A DNA stretch of 64,000 bases from Arthrobacter sp. NtRootA1 (lineage in GTDB: Bacteria; Actinomycetota; Actinomycetes; Actinomycetales; Micrococcaceae): assembly GCF_019976975.1 (NCBI RefSeq), contig NZ_AP024630.1:5208001-5272000 (forward strand), read 5' to 3'. Both the position numbers and the translations under genes were made by a program. Position 1 is the stretch's first letter; each line of letters starts with the position of its first letter. The notes under the pieces were generated by a model, which ran no database searches, had not been told where the DNA came from, and saw only the letters and a program-made list of their open reading frames with translations. Of this stretch, positions 35,424 to 44,775 are shown in pieces.

Positions 35424-36561
35424 GCAATCCGATGGCCAGCAGTGCCATGTGAATCCCGGTTTGGTCCCCAAGGTAGCCCAGAAGCGGCGGGCCAGCCAGG
35501 AACGCGACGTAGCCAATCGTGGAGACCACGGAAACCCGGGCCGCTGCGTGCTTGGGATCGTCGGCCGCTGCGGACATGCCCATCGGGAAGGCCAACGCCG
35601 CACCAACGCCCCAAAGTGCAGCACCAAGGCCAGCCAGCACCACGTTGCCGGCAAAGACGAACAACGCAAGGCCTAGCGCGGCCGCTGCCATGCTGGCGCG
35701 GAGAACAGCGACGCGGCCGAACCTGTCGATGACCTTGCCGCCGAGGAACCGCATCCCGGTCATTGCAGCAACGAAGAGCGCAAACAGCAGGGCCCCGGTC
35801 GCTTCGGAGGTACCGAGTCCATCAACGGCTGCCTTGGCAATCCAGTCGTTGCCGGCCCCCTCGGTGAGGGTCGCACCCAAAACCACCACACCGATGAGCA
35901 GGGTCCGGCCGTCCCGCCAAGCCGTGGGTCCCTTGGGAGCCGGCGCGCCGTCGTCGAGCGTTTCAACCCCTGACGCTTCGTGTGGCAGGAAGTACCGCGG
36001 CACGGTCAGCGCTAGGAGGACAGCAAGTCCGGCGATCACGAGCAGGTGCTCAGGGAGGCCAACACCGAGTTGAGAGAGCCCCGCGCCGATCAAAGCGCCT
36101 ACAAACGCCCCGCCGCTGAACGCTGCGTGAAACTGCGGCATGATGGTCCGCTTGAGCCGATGTTCGACGTCGGCCCCTTCGATGTTTTGGGCTACGTCCC
36201 ACAGGCCAATGCCGATGCCGAAGAAGAAGAGCGCGATGGCTGTGGCCGGGACCGATGCAGCCATGAGGGAGAAAGCGATCGCAGCACCTGCGGCACCCGC
36301 CACGATGCCGGCGAGGCGAACCGTGCCAGCCGTACCGATTCGGCCCACCACCCAACCTGCGGACGGCAAAGCCATCAAGGAGCCGACGGCGGTGCAAAGC
36401 AGCAGGGTGCCCATTTGGCCGGAGGTCAGGCTAAGAGCCTCGGTGACAGCGGGGATGCGTGCCGCCCAGCTGGCAAACACCAAGCCGTTCATGGCGAAGA
36501 TCAGGAACGTCGCCACCGCCGCCGCGTTGACGTTGGTGTCGCTTCTTGTGCTGGTGGTCAT
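35368..36561 (-). CDS. MFS transporter
   Basis: 397 aa from the ATG at 36561, which overlaps the DeoR gene stop by 4 bp; the frame is open to 36687. Twelve membrane spans; the start FLIFAMNGLVFASWAARIPAVTEALSLTSGQMGTLLL is typical of a YbjJ/YdeD-like group often placed next to sugar-responsive regulators. Substrate not known. Confidence 0.9.
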   Translation of the reverse strand: MTTSTRSDTNVNAAAVATFLIFAMNGLVFASWAARIPAVTEALSLTSGQMGTLLLCTAVGSLMALPSAGWVVGRIGTAGTVRLAGIVAGAAGAAIAFSLMAASVPATAIALFFFGIGIGLWDVAQNIEGADVEHRLKRTIMPQFHAAFSGGAFVGALIGAGLSQLGVGLPEHLLVIAGLAVLLALTVPRYFLPHEASGVETLDDGAPAPKGPTAWRDGRTLLIGVVVLGATLTEGAGNDWIAKAAVDGLGTSEATGALLFALFVAAMTGMRFLGGKVIDRFGRVAVLRASMAAAALGLALFVFAGNVVLAGLGAALWGVGAALAFPMGMSAAADDPKHAAARVSVVSTIGYVAFLAGPPLLGYLGDQTGIHMALLAIGLPILVALLLAGVAKPLRAK

Positions 36562-37325
36562 GCAATCACAACTTCCACAGAGAGTTTGTCGAGCCGGGCA
36601 AGATCTTCGGAAGAAGGCTTCAGGTCCGTCACGATGACGTCCACAGTCTCCATAGCGGCAACCAGGGCTACCGCGCTGGCATTCCACTTACTGCCGGAGG
36701 AAGCAACGATGACCCGCGACGCCGATTCCAGGCCTGCGCGCTTCACCGCGGCGTCGTCAAGGTCATGGGCCAGCAGTCCGTCCTTGAGGTTGAGTGCGCA
36801 GGGTGTGACCACAGCGGTGTCGAACCGCAACGAGCGAATGTTCGCCTCGGTCATGGGTCCGCGGAAAGACCGTTCGCCGGGAATGAGGCTTCCTCCGGGG
36901 AGTATGAGCTGCGGCCGGCGGCCCTCCTTGGCGTGGGTCAGCGCCTCAACGCCGTGCAAGGACATCGGCATCACTGTGAGGTCACGCTGACTCAGCCGCC
37001 GCGCGATCTCCGTGGCGGTGGATCCGCTGTCCAACCACACGTGCTCGCGGTCCTTCAGGAGCGTGTCAACGGCTGCTGCGATTTTGAGCTTGGCCTCATG
37101 GTCTTCCAGTTCGCGCTGCCCGTAGCCGGGGTTGTCGCCCCGCGCCAGCAGACTGCGGGCCCCGCCGTGGACCCGCTTCAGTACTCCATTGGCAGCAAGG
37201 ATCTCGAGGTCACGGCGGACAGTGGCTCCCGAGGCACCGGTTGCCGCCACAAGCTCGTCCACCGATACTTCTTCGCGTTTGCGCAGCAGCTCGCCTATGA
37301 GTCGGTGGCGGTCAGGAGTTCCCAT
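36558..37325 (-). CDS. DeoR family transcriptional regulator
   Basis: 255 aa. N-terminal HTH (RKREEVSVDELVAATGASGATVRRDLEILAANGVLKRVHGGA) and DeoR effector domain with WLDSGSTATEIARRL and LDDAAVKRAGLESASRVIV. These proteins answer to sugar phosphates. Coupled to the MFS gene it precedes, which it probably controls. Confidence 0.93.
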   Translation of the reverse strand: MGTPDRHRLIGELLRKREEVSVDELVAATGASGATVRRDLEILAANGVLKRVHGGARSLLARGDNPGYGQRELEDHEAKLKIAAAVDTLLKDREHVWLDSGSTATEIARRLSQRDLTVMPMSLHGVEALTHAKEGRRPQLILPGGSLIPGERSFRGPMTEANIRSLRFDTAVVTPCALNLKDGLLAHDLDDAAVKRAGLESASRVIVASSGSKWNASAVALVAAMETVDVIVTDLKPSSEDLARLDKLSVEVVIA

Positions 37326-37383
37326 AGTTCAACGGTATCAGGCGGACGCTCACTTAATCATGCAGTTTGATCATTTGATCACC

Positions 37384-37480
37384 CGATGCTCTCTCACATC
37401 CACCCCTTAAACCCACGATGCTCTCTCACATCCACCCCTTAAACCCCCGATGCTCTCTCATCAACTGAGAGAGCATCGGG
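37384..37480. repeat. 32-bp tandem repeat ending in a perfect hairpin
   Basis: Units starting CGATGCTCTCTCA recur at 37384, 37416 and 37448, an exact 32-bp period; the first two agree almost fully. The third runs into a 15-bp perfect stem (37446-37460 with 37466-37480, loop TCAAC). A degenerate inverted copy of the core follows near 37494-37507. The same unit type, with CTCTCACATCC core, occurs at 60.1 kb. The hairpin may also end transcription. Confidence 0.85.
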
Positions 37481-37513
37481 CGAAAAGGGCAACGATGTGA
37501 GAGAACGTGCGGA

Positions 37514-39196
37514 TTAGCGGGCGCGCTCCACGCGTTTCTCATCCCACACGGGTTCCTCCGACTCGTAGACCTTTCCATCCGAGCCAAAAATCAGGAAGCG
37601 GTCAAAGGACTTGGCGAACCAGCGGTCATGGGTGACAGCCAGGACCGTTCCCTCGAAAGCATCGATAGCGCGCTCCAGGGCCTCGCCGGAGTGCAAGTCC
37701 AGGTTGTCGGTGGGCTCGTCCAGGAGCAAGAGGGTGGCCCCGGACAGCTGCAGCAGGAGGATCTGGAACCGCGCCTGCTGGCCACCGGACAGGGACTCAT
37801 ACTTTTGCTCCGACTGTCCGGCCAAACCGTAGGAGTCCAGAGCACCTGCGGCAGCTTCGCGGGGCAGGCCGGAGCGGTGTTCATCGCCGCGGTGCAGGAT
37901 CTCCAACAAGGTCCGGCCCAGCAGATCCGGGCGAACGTGCGTCTGCGCGAAGAATCCGGGGCGGATACGCGCGCCCAACTTCACAGTTCCTTCATGCGGC
38001 ACTTCAGCAATGACAACATCCGACACCGGCATGTGCTCCCGCTCAGGGTCGGTTCCTCCCGTTGCGAGCAAGCGCAGGAAGTGGCTCTTTCCGGAGCCGT
38101 TGGAACCGAGTACGCCCACACGGTCGCCGAACCAGATTTCCGTGGAGAACGGCTTCATGAGCCCAGTCAGTTCAAGCTTCTCCGCCACGACGGCGCGTTT
38201 GGCTGTGCGCCCACCCTTGAGGCGCATCTTCACGTTCTGCTCAATTGGCAGGGCCTCGGGCGGCCCCGCCTCCAGGAACTTGGCAAGACGGGTCTGTGCT
38301 GCCTGGTACCTGTTGGCCATGTCGGACCGGAACGCAGCCTTGTTCTTGTACATGTTGACGAGTTCCTTGAGCTTCACATGCTCCTCGTCCCAGCGCTTGC
38401 GGAGTTCCTCGAACCGGGCGTTCCTGTCGGCACGCGCCTCCACGTAGGAGCCGAAACCGCCTCCGTGGATCCAGGCTCCGGCACCGTTGATGCCTGGTTC
38501 AAGCGTCACTATTCGTCCGGCGGCGTTGTTGAGCAGCTCGCGGTCGTGGCTAATGAACAGCACGGTCTTCTTGGATTCGTTGAGCTTTGACTCCAGCCAG
38601 CGCTTACCGGGGACGTCAAGGTAGTTATCCGGTTCGTCCAGGAGCAGAAGTTCATCCGGACCCGCAAACAGGGCTTCCAACACGAGTCGCTTCTGCTCGC
38701 CACCGGACAGCGTGGAGGCACGTCGGAACTGTGCTTTGTCGAAGGAAATTCCCAAAGCCGCCATGCAGACTTCGTCCCAGACCGTCTCGACGTCGTAACC
38801 GCCGGCGTCTCCCCAATCCACGATCGCCTGGGCGTACTTCATCTGGGTGGGTTCATCGTCGTGTTCCATCATGGCGAGCTCGGCGTCTTCTACCGCCTTG
38901 GCAGCTGCCGCCAGCCCGGCTTGGGCCGTGGAAACCAGCAGGTCCCGGACAGTTGATTCGTCCCGGACTTGCCCCACGAACTGGCGCATGATGCCCATGT
39001 TCCCGGATTTGCCTACGACGCCTTCGTCGGGTGTGAGGTCGCCGGAAATGATCTTGAACAGCGTCGTTTTGCCGGTTCCGTTGGGTCCAATCAGCGCGGT
39101 CTTGGTGCCGTCCGGCACCTTGAAGGTCACGCCGTTGAGCAGCTGGGTGCCGTCGGAGAGGAAGTAGTCGATGCCGGAAACGTCAATATGGGCCAC
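37514..39196 (-). CDS. ABC-F family ATP-binding protein
   Basis: 560 aa from the GTG at 39196 (frame open to 39325), giving the common MAHIDVSGIDYFL start. Two ABC domains on one chain without membrane spans: Walker A GPNGTGKTT and GSNGSGKSH, signatures LSGGEQKRL and LSGGQQARF, Walker B LLLDEPDNYLD and LLLDEPTDNLD. Helical linker between them. ABC-F proteins act on ribosomes, either as translation factors or as antibiotic protectors. Confidence 0.93.
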   Translation of the reverse strand: MAHIDVSGIDYFLSDGTQLLNGVTFKVPDGTKTALIGPNGTGKTTLFKIISGDLTPDEGVVGKSGNMGIMRQFVGQVRDESTVRDLLVSTAQAGLAAAAKAVEDAELAMMEHDDEPTQMKYAQAIVDWGDAGGYDVETVWDEVCMAALGISFDKAQFRRASTLSGGEQKRLVLEALFAGPDELLLLDEPDNYLDVPGKRWLESKLNESKKTVLFISHDRELLNNAAGRIVTLEPGINGAGAWIHGGGFGSYVEARADRNARFEELRKRWDEEHVKLKELVNMYKNKAAFRSDMANRYQAAQTRLAKFLEAGPPEALPIEQNVKMRLKGGRTAKRAVVAEKLELTGLMKPFSTEIWFGDRVGVLGSNGSGKSHFLRLLATGGTDPEREHMPVSDVVIAEVPHEGTVKLGARIRPGFFAQTHVRPDLLGRTLLEILHRGDEHRSGLPREAAAGALDSYGLAGQSEQKYESLSGGQQARFQILLLQLSGATLLLLDEPTDNLDLHSGEALERAIDAFEGTVLAVTHDRWFAKSFDRFLIFGSDGKVYESEEPVWDEKRVERAR

Positions 39197-39263
39197 CGCC
39201 CAATCTTCCCACGGCCAGGTATTAAGGCTCGACGGCGGAACTTGGCCTGGGGGCCCAAGCGGG

Positions 39264-40526
39264 CTAAGCGTCAGGCTTTCGCCGGGCGAACTGCGGTGCA
39301 CGCTCGGGTCGTGGGCCGAAGGCAATCATCCGTGCAGGCACCTTCCGGACTCCGGGAAAGTTCCGGAGCACGAAGAGCAACAATTTGGGCGGTTTTGGCT
39401 GCTTGCCTGCCATGACCTGCGCGAAGATCACGCGATGCAGCACCCGCTGAAACGTCTGCACAATCACGGTTGGTGGCCAGCGCCGCTTCTGGACGGCGGC
39501 GAGGTGACCGTCGTCGAGCGTGTTGCTCAGCAGCGGGGACGCAATGATCCGGGCGGCCGCGACGGCGTCCTGCACCGCCAGGTTGATCCCCACGCCACCG
39601 GCGGGGGACATCGCATGGGCAGCATCACCAATAAGCAGGAGGCCCGGCTTGTGCCACTCGGACAAACGGTTGAGCTTCACGTCCAACAGGTGAAGATCAT
39701 CCACGGAGCGAATGTTGTCCACACGGTCTGAAAGGTCTGGCCGCAACCTGGCGATGCGTGCACGAAACGCCTCCACGCCTTCAGCCCGCAACTTCGGGTC
39801 CAGTCCCTTCGCCGCGAGGTAGGCGATCTGATAAAAGTCCTTGCGGGTCAAACTCAGCAGAACGTCCGAAGTCCCGAAACTGGGCGCAATCGACGCCACG
39901 GGATCCCTCTCATCGGAGTACCTCGGAAGCCGGAACCACCACGTATCGAACGGCACCGGAAATTCGCGTGGCACCAAACCCGCCCGTGCACGAAGCACCG
40001 AACTACGGCCGTCACAGGCCACGGTCAATGCAGCGCTCAGTTCGCCCGTCCCTACGGTTTCCCCGGTTAGGGGGTCCCGGGTTCTGTACGCCACACCCGA
40101 TACTGCACCGGCCCCATCGCGGAGCAGCTCTGTGACCTCAGTGTTCATCCGCAACGTGAAGGTAGGTTCCTGCTTGGCTGCCTCCACCAGAAAGTTCAGC
40201 AAGTCCCACTGGGGCACCATGGCCACATAGTTATACGGCTCCTTGAGGAGCCCGAAATCAGCGAGGATCACAGAATCCCCGGTCCCGGCAGGGAGCTGGA
40301 AATTACCAAGCTTGCTCTGCGGCAGCTGCCGGAACCCTTCACCCAACCCCAACTCGTCGAGGAGGCGGACGGTGGAGGCGTGCACGGTATCGCCACGGAA
40401 GTCCCGCAGGAAGTCGGCGTGCTTCTCCAACACAGTGACTTCAACTCCGGCCCGGGCAAGGAGCAGGCCCAGCACGATCCCAGCCGGACCTCCGCCAACC
40501 ACAACGCACTGCGTGCTGCTTTCCAT
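39264..40526 (-). CDS. FAD-dependent monooxygenase (UbiH/PHBH type)
   Basis: 420 aa. FAD-binding VVVGGGPAGIVLGLLLARAG, the DG motif (VACDGRSSVLRARAG) and the second FAD motif LLLIGDAAHAMSPAGGVGINLAVQDA. It probably hydroxylates an aromatic or polyketide-like compound using NAD(P)H. It sits 67 bp upstream of the ABC-F gene and 13 bp downstream of the penicillin-binding gene, all on the minus strand; drug inactivation next to ribosome protection is possible but unproven. Confidence 0.9.
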   Translation of the reverse strand: MESSTQCVVVGGGPAGIVLGLLLARAGVEVTVLEKHADFLRDFRGDTVHASTVRLLDELGLGEGFRQLPQSKLGNFQLPAGTGDSVILADFGLLKEPYNYVAMVPQWDLLNFLVEAAKQEPTFTLRMNTEVTELLRDGAGAVSGVAYRTRDPLTGETVGTGELSAALTVACDGRSSVLRARAGLVPREFPVPFDTWWFRLPRYSDERDPVASIAPSFGTSDVLLSLTRKDFYQIAYLAAKGLDPKLRAEGVEAFRARIARLRPDLSDRVDNIRSVDDLHLLDVKLNRLSEWHKPGLLLIGDAAHAMSPAGGVGINLAVQDAVAAARIIASPLLSNTLDDGHLAAVQKRRWPPTVIVQTFQRVLHRVIFAQVMAGKQPKPPKLLLFVLRNFPGVRKVPARMIAFGPRPERAPQFARRKPDA

Positions 40527-40539
40527 AGCTTCTCCCGAG

Positions 40540-42546
40540 TTAGCCGGCGGCGGTGAGGAACGACTTCAACAACGGCCCGCTGGTGGTCGCACCCAGCCCG
40601 CCGTCTTCCACGAACACGGCAACCGCCAGGTCTCCGTGGACCGCAACGATCCACGCGTGAGTCTTGGGCGGGTCGTCATTGCCGAACTCAGCAGTACCCG
40701 TTTTTGCGCCGACGGGAGCTCCCGGTACCTGGGCGAGGAATCCTGCGTGCCCGGAGGTCACCACCGCCCGCATCATGTCTGATAGCGCTGCGGCTTCTTC
40801 TTTCGTGATCGGCTTGGTTGAGGGCGGCGAAGCGGGCGGCGCGCTAGCGGAAGGGGACGGCGCACCAGAGGGAGAGGACGATGGCGGCGCGCTGCCGCTT
40901 TCCGTGGGCGTCGCTGTCGGACTGGAGTTCTGGGCTTCTGGGTTGAGCACCAGTTGAGGCGACACCGGAGCGCCGTTGCCAACAGAGGCTGCCATGATCG
41001 CAGCTGACAGTGGGGAGAAGAGCACCTTCCCCTGGCCGATCATGGATGCCGCATGCTCGGTTCCCTCGGCGGCGCCAGGGACTGAACCGAGGAAGGCGTC
41101 GGCCCCCAACTTGGGCGCTTCCACGGCCACGCCCAATGCCATGGCGGCAGACTCGAGCTGGTCCTGGCTGACGGTGTCTCGGGCATTGATGAAAGCCGTG
41201 TTGCAGGAGTGGGCAAAAGCGTCCCGCAGCGTAACGGAGCCCAAGGAGCTCTCCGGATAGCCCTCGGAGTTCTTGAAGGTCCTGCCGTCAACTGTCAGGG
41301 TCGGGGTGCATTCGACCTTTGAATCAGGTGTGGCGCCGTCACGGAAGAGCGCCAGGGAATCGACGATCTTGAACGTGGAGCCCGGAGCGTATTGGCCAAG
41401 CATCGCCGTGTTGTAGCCGTTGCTGCCTGGACCGGATGCGGCTGCCAGGACAGCTCCGGTAGAAGGCTTCAGAGCCACAATGGCGGACGCCGGCCCTACT
41501 CCGGCAAGGGTTTCTTCGGCCAGTTGCTGGAGCTTCAGGTCAAGCGTGGTCTTGAGGGTTGTTCCAGGCACAGGAAGGGACGAGAAGAATACTTTGGTTG
41601 CAGGGGTCTCGCCTTCCGACTTCGCTGCCTGCTTGGCGACCACCTCCACGCCATCCTTACCGCGCAGCAGCGAATCGTATTTCTGTTGGAGGCCGCCGGT
41701 TCCTGTGGTGTCCCCGGCCCGCAGGGCACCATTGGACTTTTCGATCTGCTCTGCACTGGCCTGCCCCACACTTCCCAGGAGCGCCCGGGCGAAAGTGCGT
41801 GTAGGTGCCAACGCCATGGAGTCCAGGATGCTCGCACCACCCGGAATCGCAGTGATCTTTGCTTCGGTAATTTCGGGGGTATAGGCGCGGAGGACGATGC
41901 CCTCCACGAAAGCCTGCGGACCCGAGGCTGCCACCTGCTTGGCGTAGTCTTCGACGTCAAGGCCGAGCAGGGCAGCCATTGCCCGCGCGGAGGCATCCGC
42001 CTGATCAGCGGCAAGCTTGGTCTTGTCGATACCAACGCGGAAAACAGGCCGGTCTTCCACAATGGGGGCATCCCCTGCGCCGAGGATCTGTCCGCGCTGG
42101 GCAGGAACGGTCTTAACGGAGAGCGTCTGGCCATCCGAAAGTTCCGGGGCAAGGAGCTGTGGATTCCATTGAACAGCCCACTTGTCCCCGGACTTTTTCA
42201 ACGTAGCCTCGGAGCTGTACTCCCATTTTGCTGAGCCGATGTTCCAGCTGTAGTTCAAAGGGAAGGTGGCGGTCTCGCCGTCGAGCTTCACGTCACCTGA
42301 CTGAACCGATGGCTTGGCACCGAGTCCCTCAAACACCGCGTTGAGTTCATCGTTGGCCGCGGAAGCGTCCTTGCCCGACACAGCAAGTGAACCGACGTCG
42401 AGCGCGGCAAGTGAGGAGGCCAGCTGCTTCGCTGCACCCTCGGCACCGGCGCGGCCGTCATCGCAGGCGGTCAGCGAGCCAGCCATCACCAGCGATACCA
42501 AGCCAAGGACAAGATTCCGTGTTTTCATTTTCCCCATTTGCGACAT
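40540..42546 (-). CDS. Penicillin-binding transpeptidase lipoprotein (MecA N-terminal type)
   Basis: 668 aa. Signal peptide with lipobox SLTAC, a MecA_N-like (NTF2-like) domain (about residues 28-140), PBP dimerisation region, and a transpeptidase domain with S390 in STFK, HSCNTAF and KTGTAEF. A Pro/Ser/Ala-rich insert lies near residues 540-580, before KTGT. It cross-links peptidoglycan outside the membrane. PBP2a-like proteins of actinobacteria commonly have this layout; the presence of the domain does not show resistance. In-frame ATG at 42528 is an alternative start. Confidence 0.92.
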   Translation of the reverse strand: MSQMGKMKTRNLVLGLVSLVMAGSLTACDDGRAGAEGAAKQLASSLAALDVGSLAVSGKDASAANDELNAVFEGLGAKPSVQSGDVKLDGETATFPLNYSWNIGSAKWEYSSEATLKKSGDKWAVQWNPQLLAPELSDGQTLSVKTVPAQRGQILGAGDAPIVEDRPVFRVGIDKTKLAADQADASARAMAALLGLDVEDYAKQVAASGPQAFVEGIVLRAYTPEITEAKITAIPGGASILDSMALAPTRTFARALLGSVGQASAEQIEKSNGALRAGDTTGTGGLQQKYDSLLRGKDGVEVVAKQAAKSEGETPATKVFFSSLPVPGTTLKTTLDLKLQQLAEETLAGVGPASAIVALKPSTGAVLAAASGPGSNGYNTAMLGQYAPGSTFKIVDSLALFRDGATPDSKVECTPTLTVDGRTFKNSEGYPESSLGSVTLRDAFAHSCNTAFINARDTVSQDQLESAAMALGVAVEAPKLGADAFLGSVPGAAEGTEHAASMIGQGKVLFSPLSAAIMAASVGNGAPVSPQLVLNPEAQNSSPTATPTESGSAPPSSSPSGAPSPSASAPPASPPSTKPITKEEAAALSDMMRAVVTSGHAGFLAQVPGAPVGAKTGTAEFGNDDPPKTHAWIVAVHGDLAVAVFVEDGGLGATTSGPLLKSFLTAAG

Positions 42547-42648
42547 TATGCCCCGTTCCCCTGACAGTTTCTCGTCGCGACCACAACGCGGACCCGCACC
42601 ACGCCAGGTCCTCCGGAACGACTTGCTGGCGTGCCAATCGAAAATGAC

Positions 42649-43305
42649 TTACCGCTGCCGAATGATCCTGCGCTGCGCGGCCACTGCTATCGCCGCCGTT
42701 CGGTTGTCCACGCCCAGCTTGGAATAGATATGAACAAGATGCGTCTTCACTGTTGCCTCGGAAATGAACAACTGCTTCGCCATGGCGCGGTTGCCCATTC
42801 CGGTGGCCAGAAGTTCCAGTAACTGGACTTCCCTGGGGCTCAATGCAGGCGACGGATTCCGGATCCTGCCCATGAGTCGGGCCGCCACCTCCGGTGCCAG
42901 CGCGGTTTGGCCAGCGGCAGCGGATAAGACAGCTTGCTGGATCTGCTCAGGCGGGGCGTCCTTCAGCATGTAGCCGCTGGCACCAGCCTCAACAGCGGCG
43001 AGGATGTCAGCGTCCGTGTCGTAGGTGGTGAGGATAAGGACAGGCGGCGGGGGAGTCCCACCCTGGCCAGCTTTGATCCTGCCTGTGGCCGTCACTCCGT
43101 CCATACCGTTACCCATTTGAAGGTCCATCAGCACCAGGTCCACGGGCTCACCCAGAGTGTTCAACCTGCCCAGTTCGGCCAGCGCCGCTTCACCGTCCGC
43201 AGCCTCGGCCACAACACTGACACCAGGAAAATCAGCGAGCATCGCCCGGAGGCCAGCCCGGACAACCGGATGGTCGTCCACCAGGAGGATGCGGATATCA
43301 CTCAT
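42649..43305 (-). CDS. NarL/LuxR-type response regulator
   Basis: 218 aa. Receiver domain with D10-D11 and phosphoacceptor D61 (LVLMDLQM); C-terminal HTH (LSPREVQLLELLATGMGNRAMAKQLFISEATVKTHLVHIYSKLGV). Overlaps the kinase gene by 4 bp. Probably controls the ABC pair transcribed away from it at 44.8 kb. Confidence 0.95.
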   Translation of the reverse strand: MSDIRILLVDDHPVVRAGLRAMLADFPGVSVVAEAADGEAALAELGRLNTLGEPVDLVLMDLQMGNGMDGVTATGRIKAGQGGTPPPPVLILTTYDTDADILAAVEAGASGYMLKDAPPEQIQQAVLSAAAGQTALAPEVAARLMGRIRNPSPALSPREVQLLELLATGMGNRAMAKQLFISEATVKTHLVHIYSKLGVDNRTAAIAVAAQRRIIRQR

Positions 43306-44579
43306 GCCCCACCATCCCGGGCTGGCAGCGGCACCCGAAGGGCAACCACTGTTCCCTCGCCGGGCGCCGATTCGATATCCAGGCTGCCTTCGAGTGCTGC
43401 CAGCCGCTCGCGCAGGCTCTGGAGTCCCACGCCGGTGCCGTCCCCGCGGGCATTGACGGCCGCCGTCGACGGTTCAAAACCCACGCCGTCGTCGAAAACA
43501 TCCAAGGTTACCTCCGAGCCAAGAAAGGACAAAGTCACGACGACGGCACTTGCGCGGGCATGCGCCCATACGTTCGCAAGGGAAGCCTGGGCGGCCCGGA
43601 GCAGGGTGGTCTGGTAAGTAGTGGGCAAGTCCAAGGGGGTGCCCACAAGCTCGAAACGGCAGCGCAGTGCGGTTCCCCGGGCGGCTGCTTCGGTCTCAGT
43701 CTTCTCGCAAAGCCTCCGCAAGGTGTCCACCAGATCGGACTCCTCCAAAGCGGGTGGTCGAAGATCACGGACAAAACTCCGAGCCTCTGCAAGGTTGGCT
43801 GACGCGGTCTCCTGTACGATCCTCAACCGTTCATTCGCGGCCTTCACGTCTCCCTCCTCCAAAGCTTTCCCCGCAGACCTGCCCATCAGGACGATGCTGG
43901 AGAATCCCTGTGCCAAGGTGTCGTGAATTTCCCGGGCCAGCCGTTCGCGCTCCGTCAGGACCCCGGCGTCGTGCTGGGTTTTGGCCAATTCTGCCCGTGT
44001 TCGTCGAAGGTCTTCGGCAACAATGCGTTGATTCTCGGCCTCCAGGAACAAGGCGCGATACGCCAGTCCGGTGACCACAGCAAAGCCGGCCCCGAACATG
44101 GGTCCCAGGACCATCGCGAGCTGCAGACCGCCGTCGGCCGAGCCCCTGCTGTGGAACCAGAGGGCACCAATCAGCAAAGCGGTGCTCACCACGATTGCCG
44201 GCAACGCGAGCCGCCGGGAGAGTACGTGCAATTGGAGGAAGAAGAGTGGGAAGGCAACCCATGCGAAATCGCCGCTGACCAGGAGAAGCAACAGCCACAA
44301 GGCCATCACGGCACCAAGCCACCAGCCTGAGTAAGGTGTGGGATCGAACCGGGAGGCATTTCCCGCGTGGCGTTTTTCGAGGATGGTTCCCACGAGGTAC
44401 ACAAGGGCCAAGGCGGCTGACAATGCCAGTCCAGCAATAACAGCCACCGGCGACGGACTGCCCGCAGTGCCTGCCACCAGCCGCACCACTGCCACGAGCA
44501 GCAGCACCGCGAAGCCGACATGGAGACTTATCCGCAGCACACGGAGGATGGTGGCGGTGCCGGTAGGAGTCTCCTGCAT
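43302..44579 (-). CDS. Sensor histidine kinase (HisKA_3 type)
   Basis: 425 aa. About six membrane helices in residues 15-175, phosphoacceptor H219 in LAREIHDTLAQGFSSIVLMG, HATPase domain with FDDGVGFEP and GVGLQSLRERLA. Coupled to the response regulator and divergent from the FtsX-like permease. Confidence 0.94.
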   Translation of the reverse strand: MQETPTGTATILRVLRISLHVGFAVLLLVAVVRLVAGTAGSPSPVAVIAGLALSAALALVYLVGTILEKRHAGNASRFDPTPYSGWWLGAVMALWLLLLLVSGDFAWVAFPLFFLQLHVLSRRLALPAIVVSTALLIGALWFHSRGSADGGLQLAMVLGPMFGAGFAVVTGLAYRALFLEAENQRIVAEDLRRTRAELAKTQHDAGVLTERERLAREIHDTLAQGFSSIVLMGRSAGKALEEGDVKAANERLRIVQETASANLAEARSFVRDLRPPALEESDLVDTLRRLCEKTETEAAARGTALRCRFELVGTPLDLPTTYQTTLLRAAQASLANVWAHARASAVVVTLSFLGSEVTLDVFDDGVGFEPSTAAVNARGDGTGVGLQSLRERLAALEGSLDIESAPGEGTVVALRVPLPARDGGA

Positions 44580-44691
44580 GCGTCCCAGCCTATCCCCGCC
44601 CGACGCGTCACTCCCTCGGAATTCCGCGTCCCGAAGCAGGAATCAACCAATCGGATGATGGCGGGTTCAACCCCTTGATGTGCGCCAATCC

Positions 44692-44705
44692 ATCGGGCTC
44701 CCGAT
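44692..44705. promoter_or_regulatory. Inverted repeat between the kinase and ABC genes
   Basis: ATCGGG-CT-CCCGAT, inside a wider CCAAT...ATTGG symmetry (44686-44721). A candidate binding site for the response regulator in the divergent promoter region, unproven. Confidence 0.4.
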
Positions 44706-44775
44706 GTGCCCAGATCCATTGGGCGGAAGAGTGGATTCAGTCGGGACCAAGCCCGCATCCAAGCAAAGGATTCTG

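Noticed and set aside
37384..37480. Possible CRISPR array
   Set aside because: Units are direct head-to-tail copies with no distinct spacers, and no cas genes are present.
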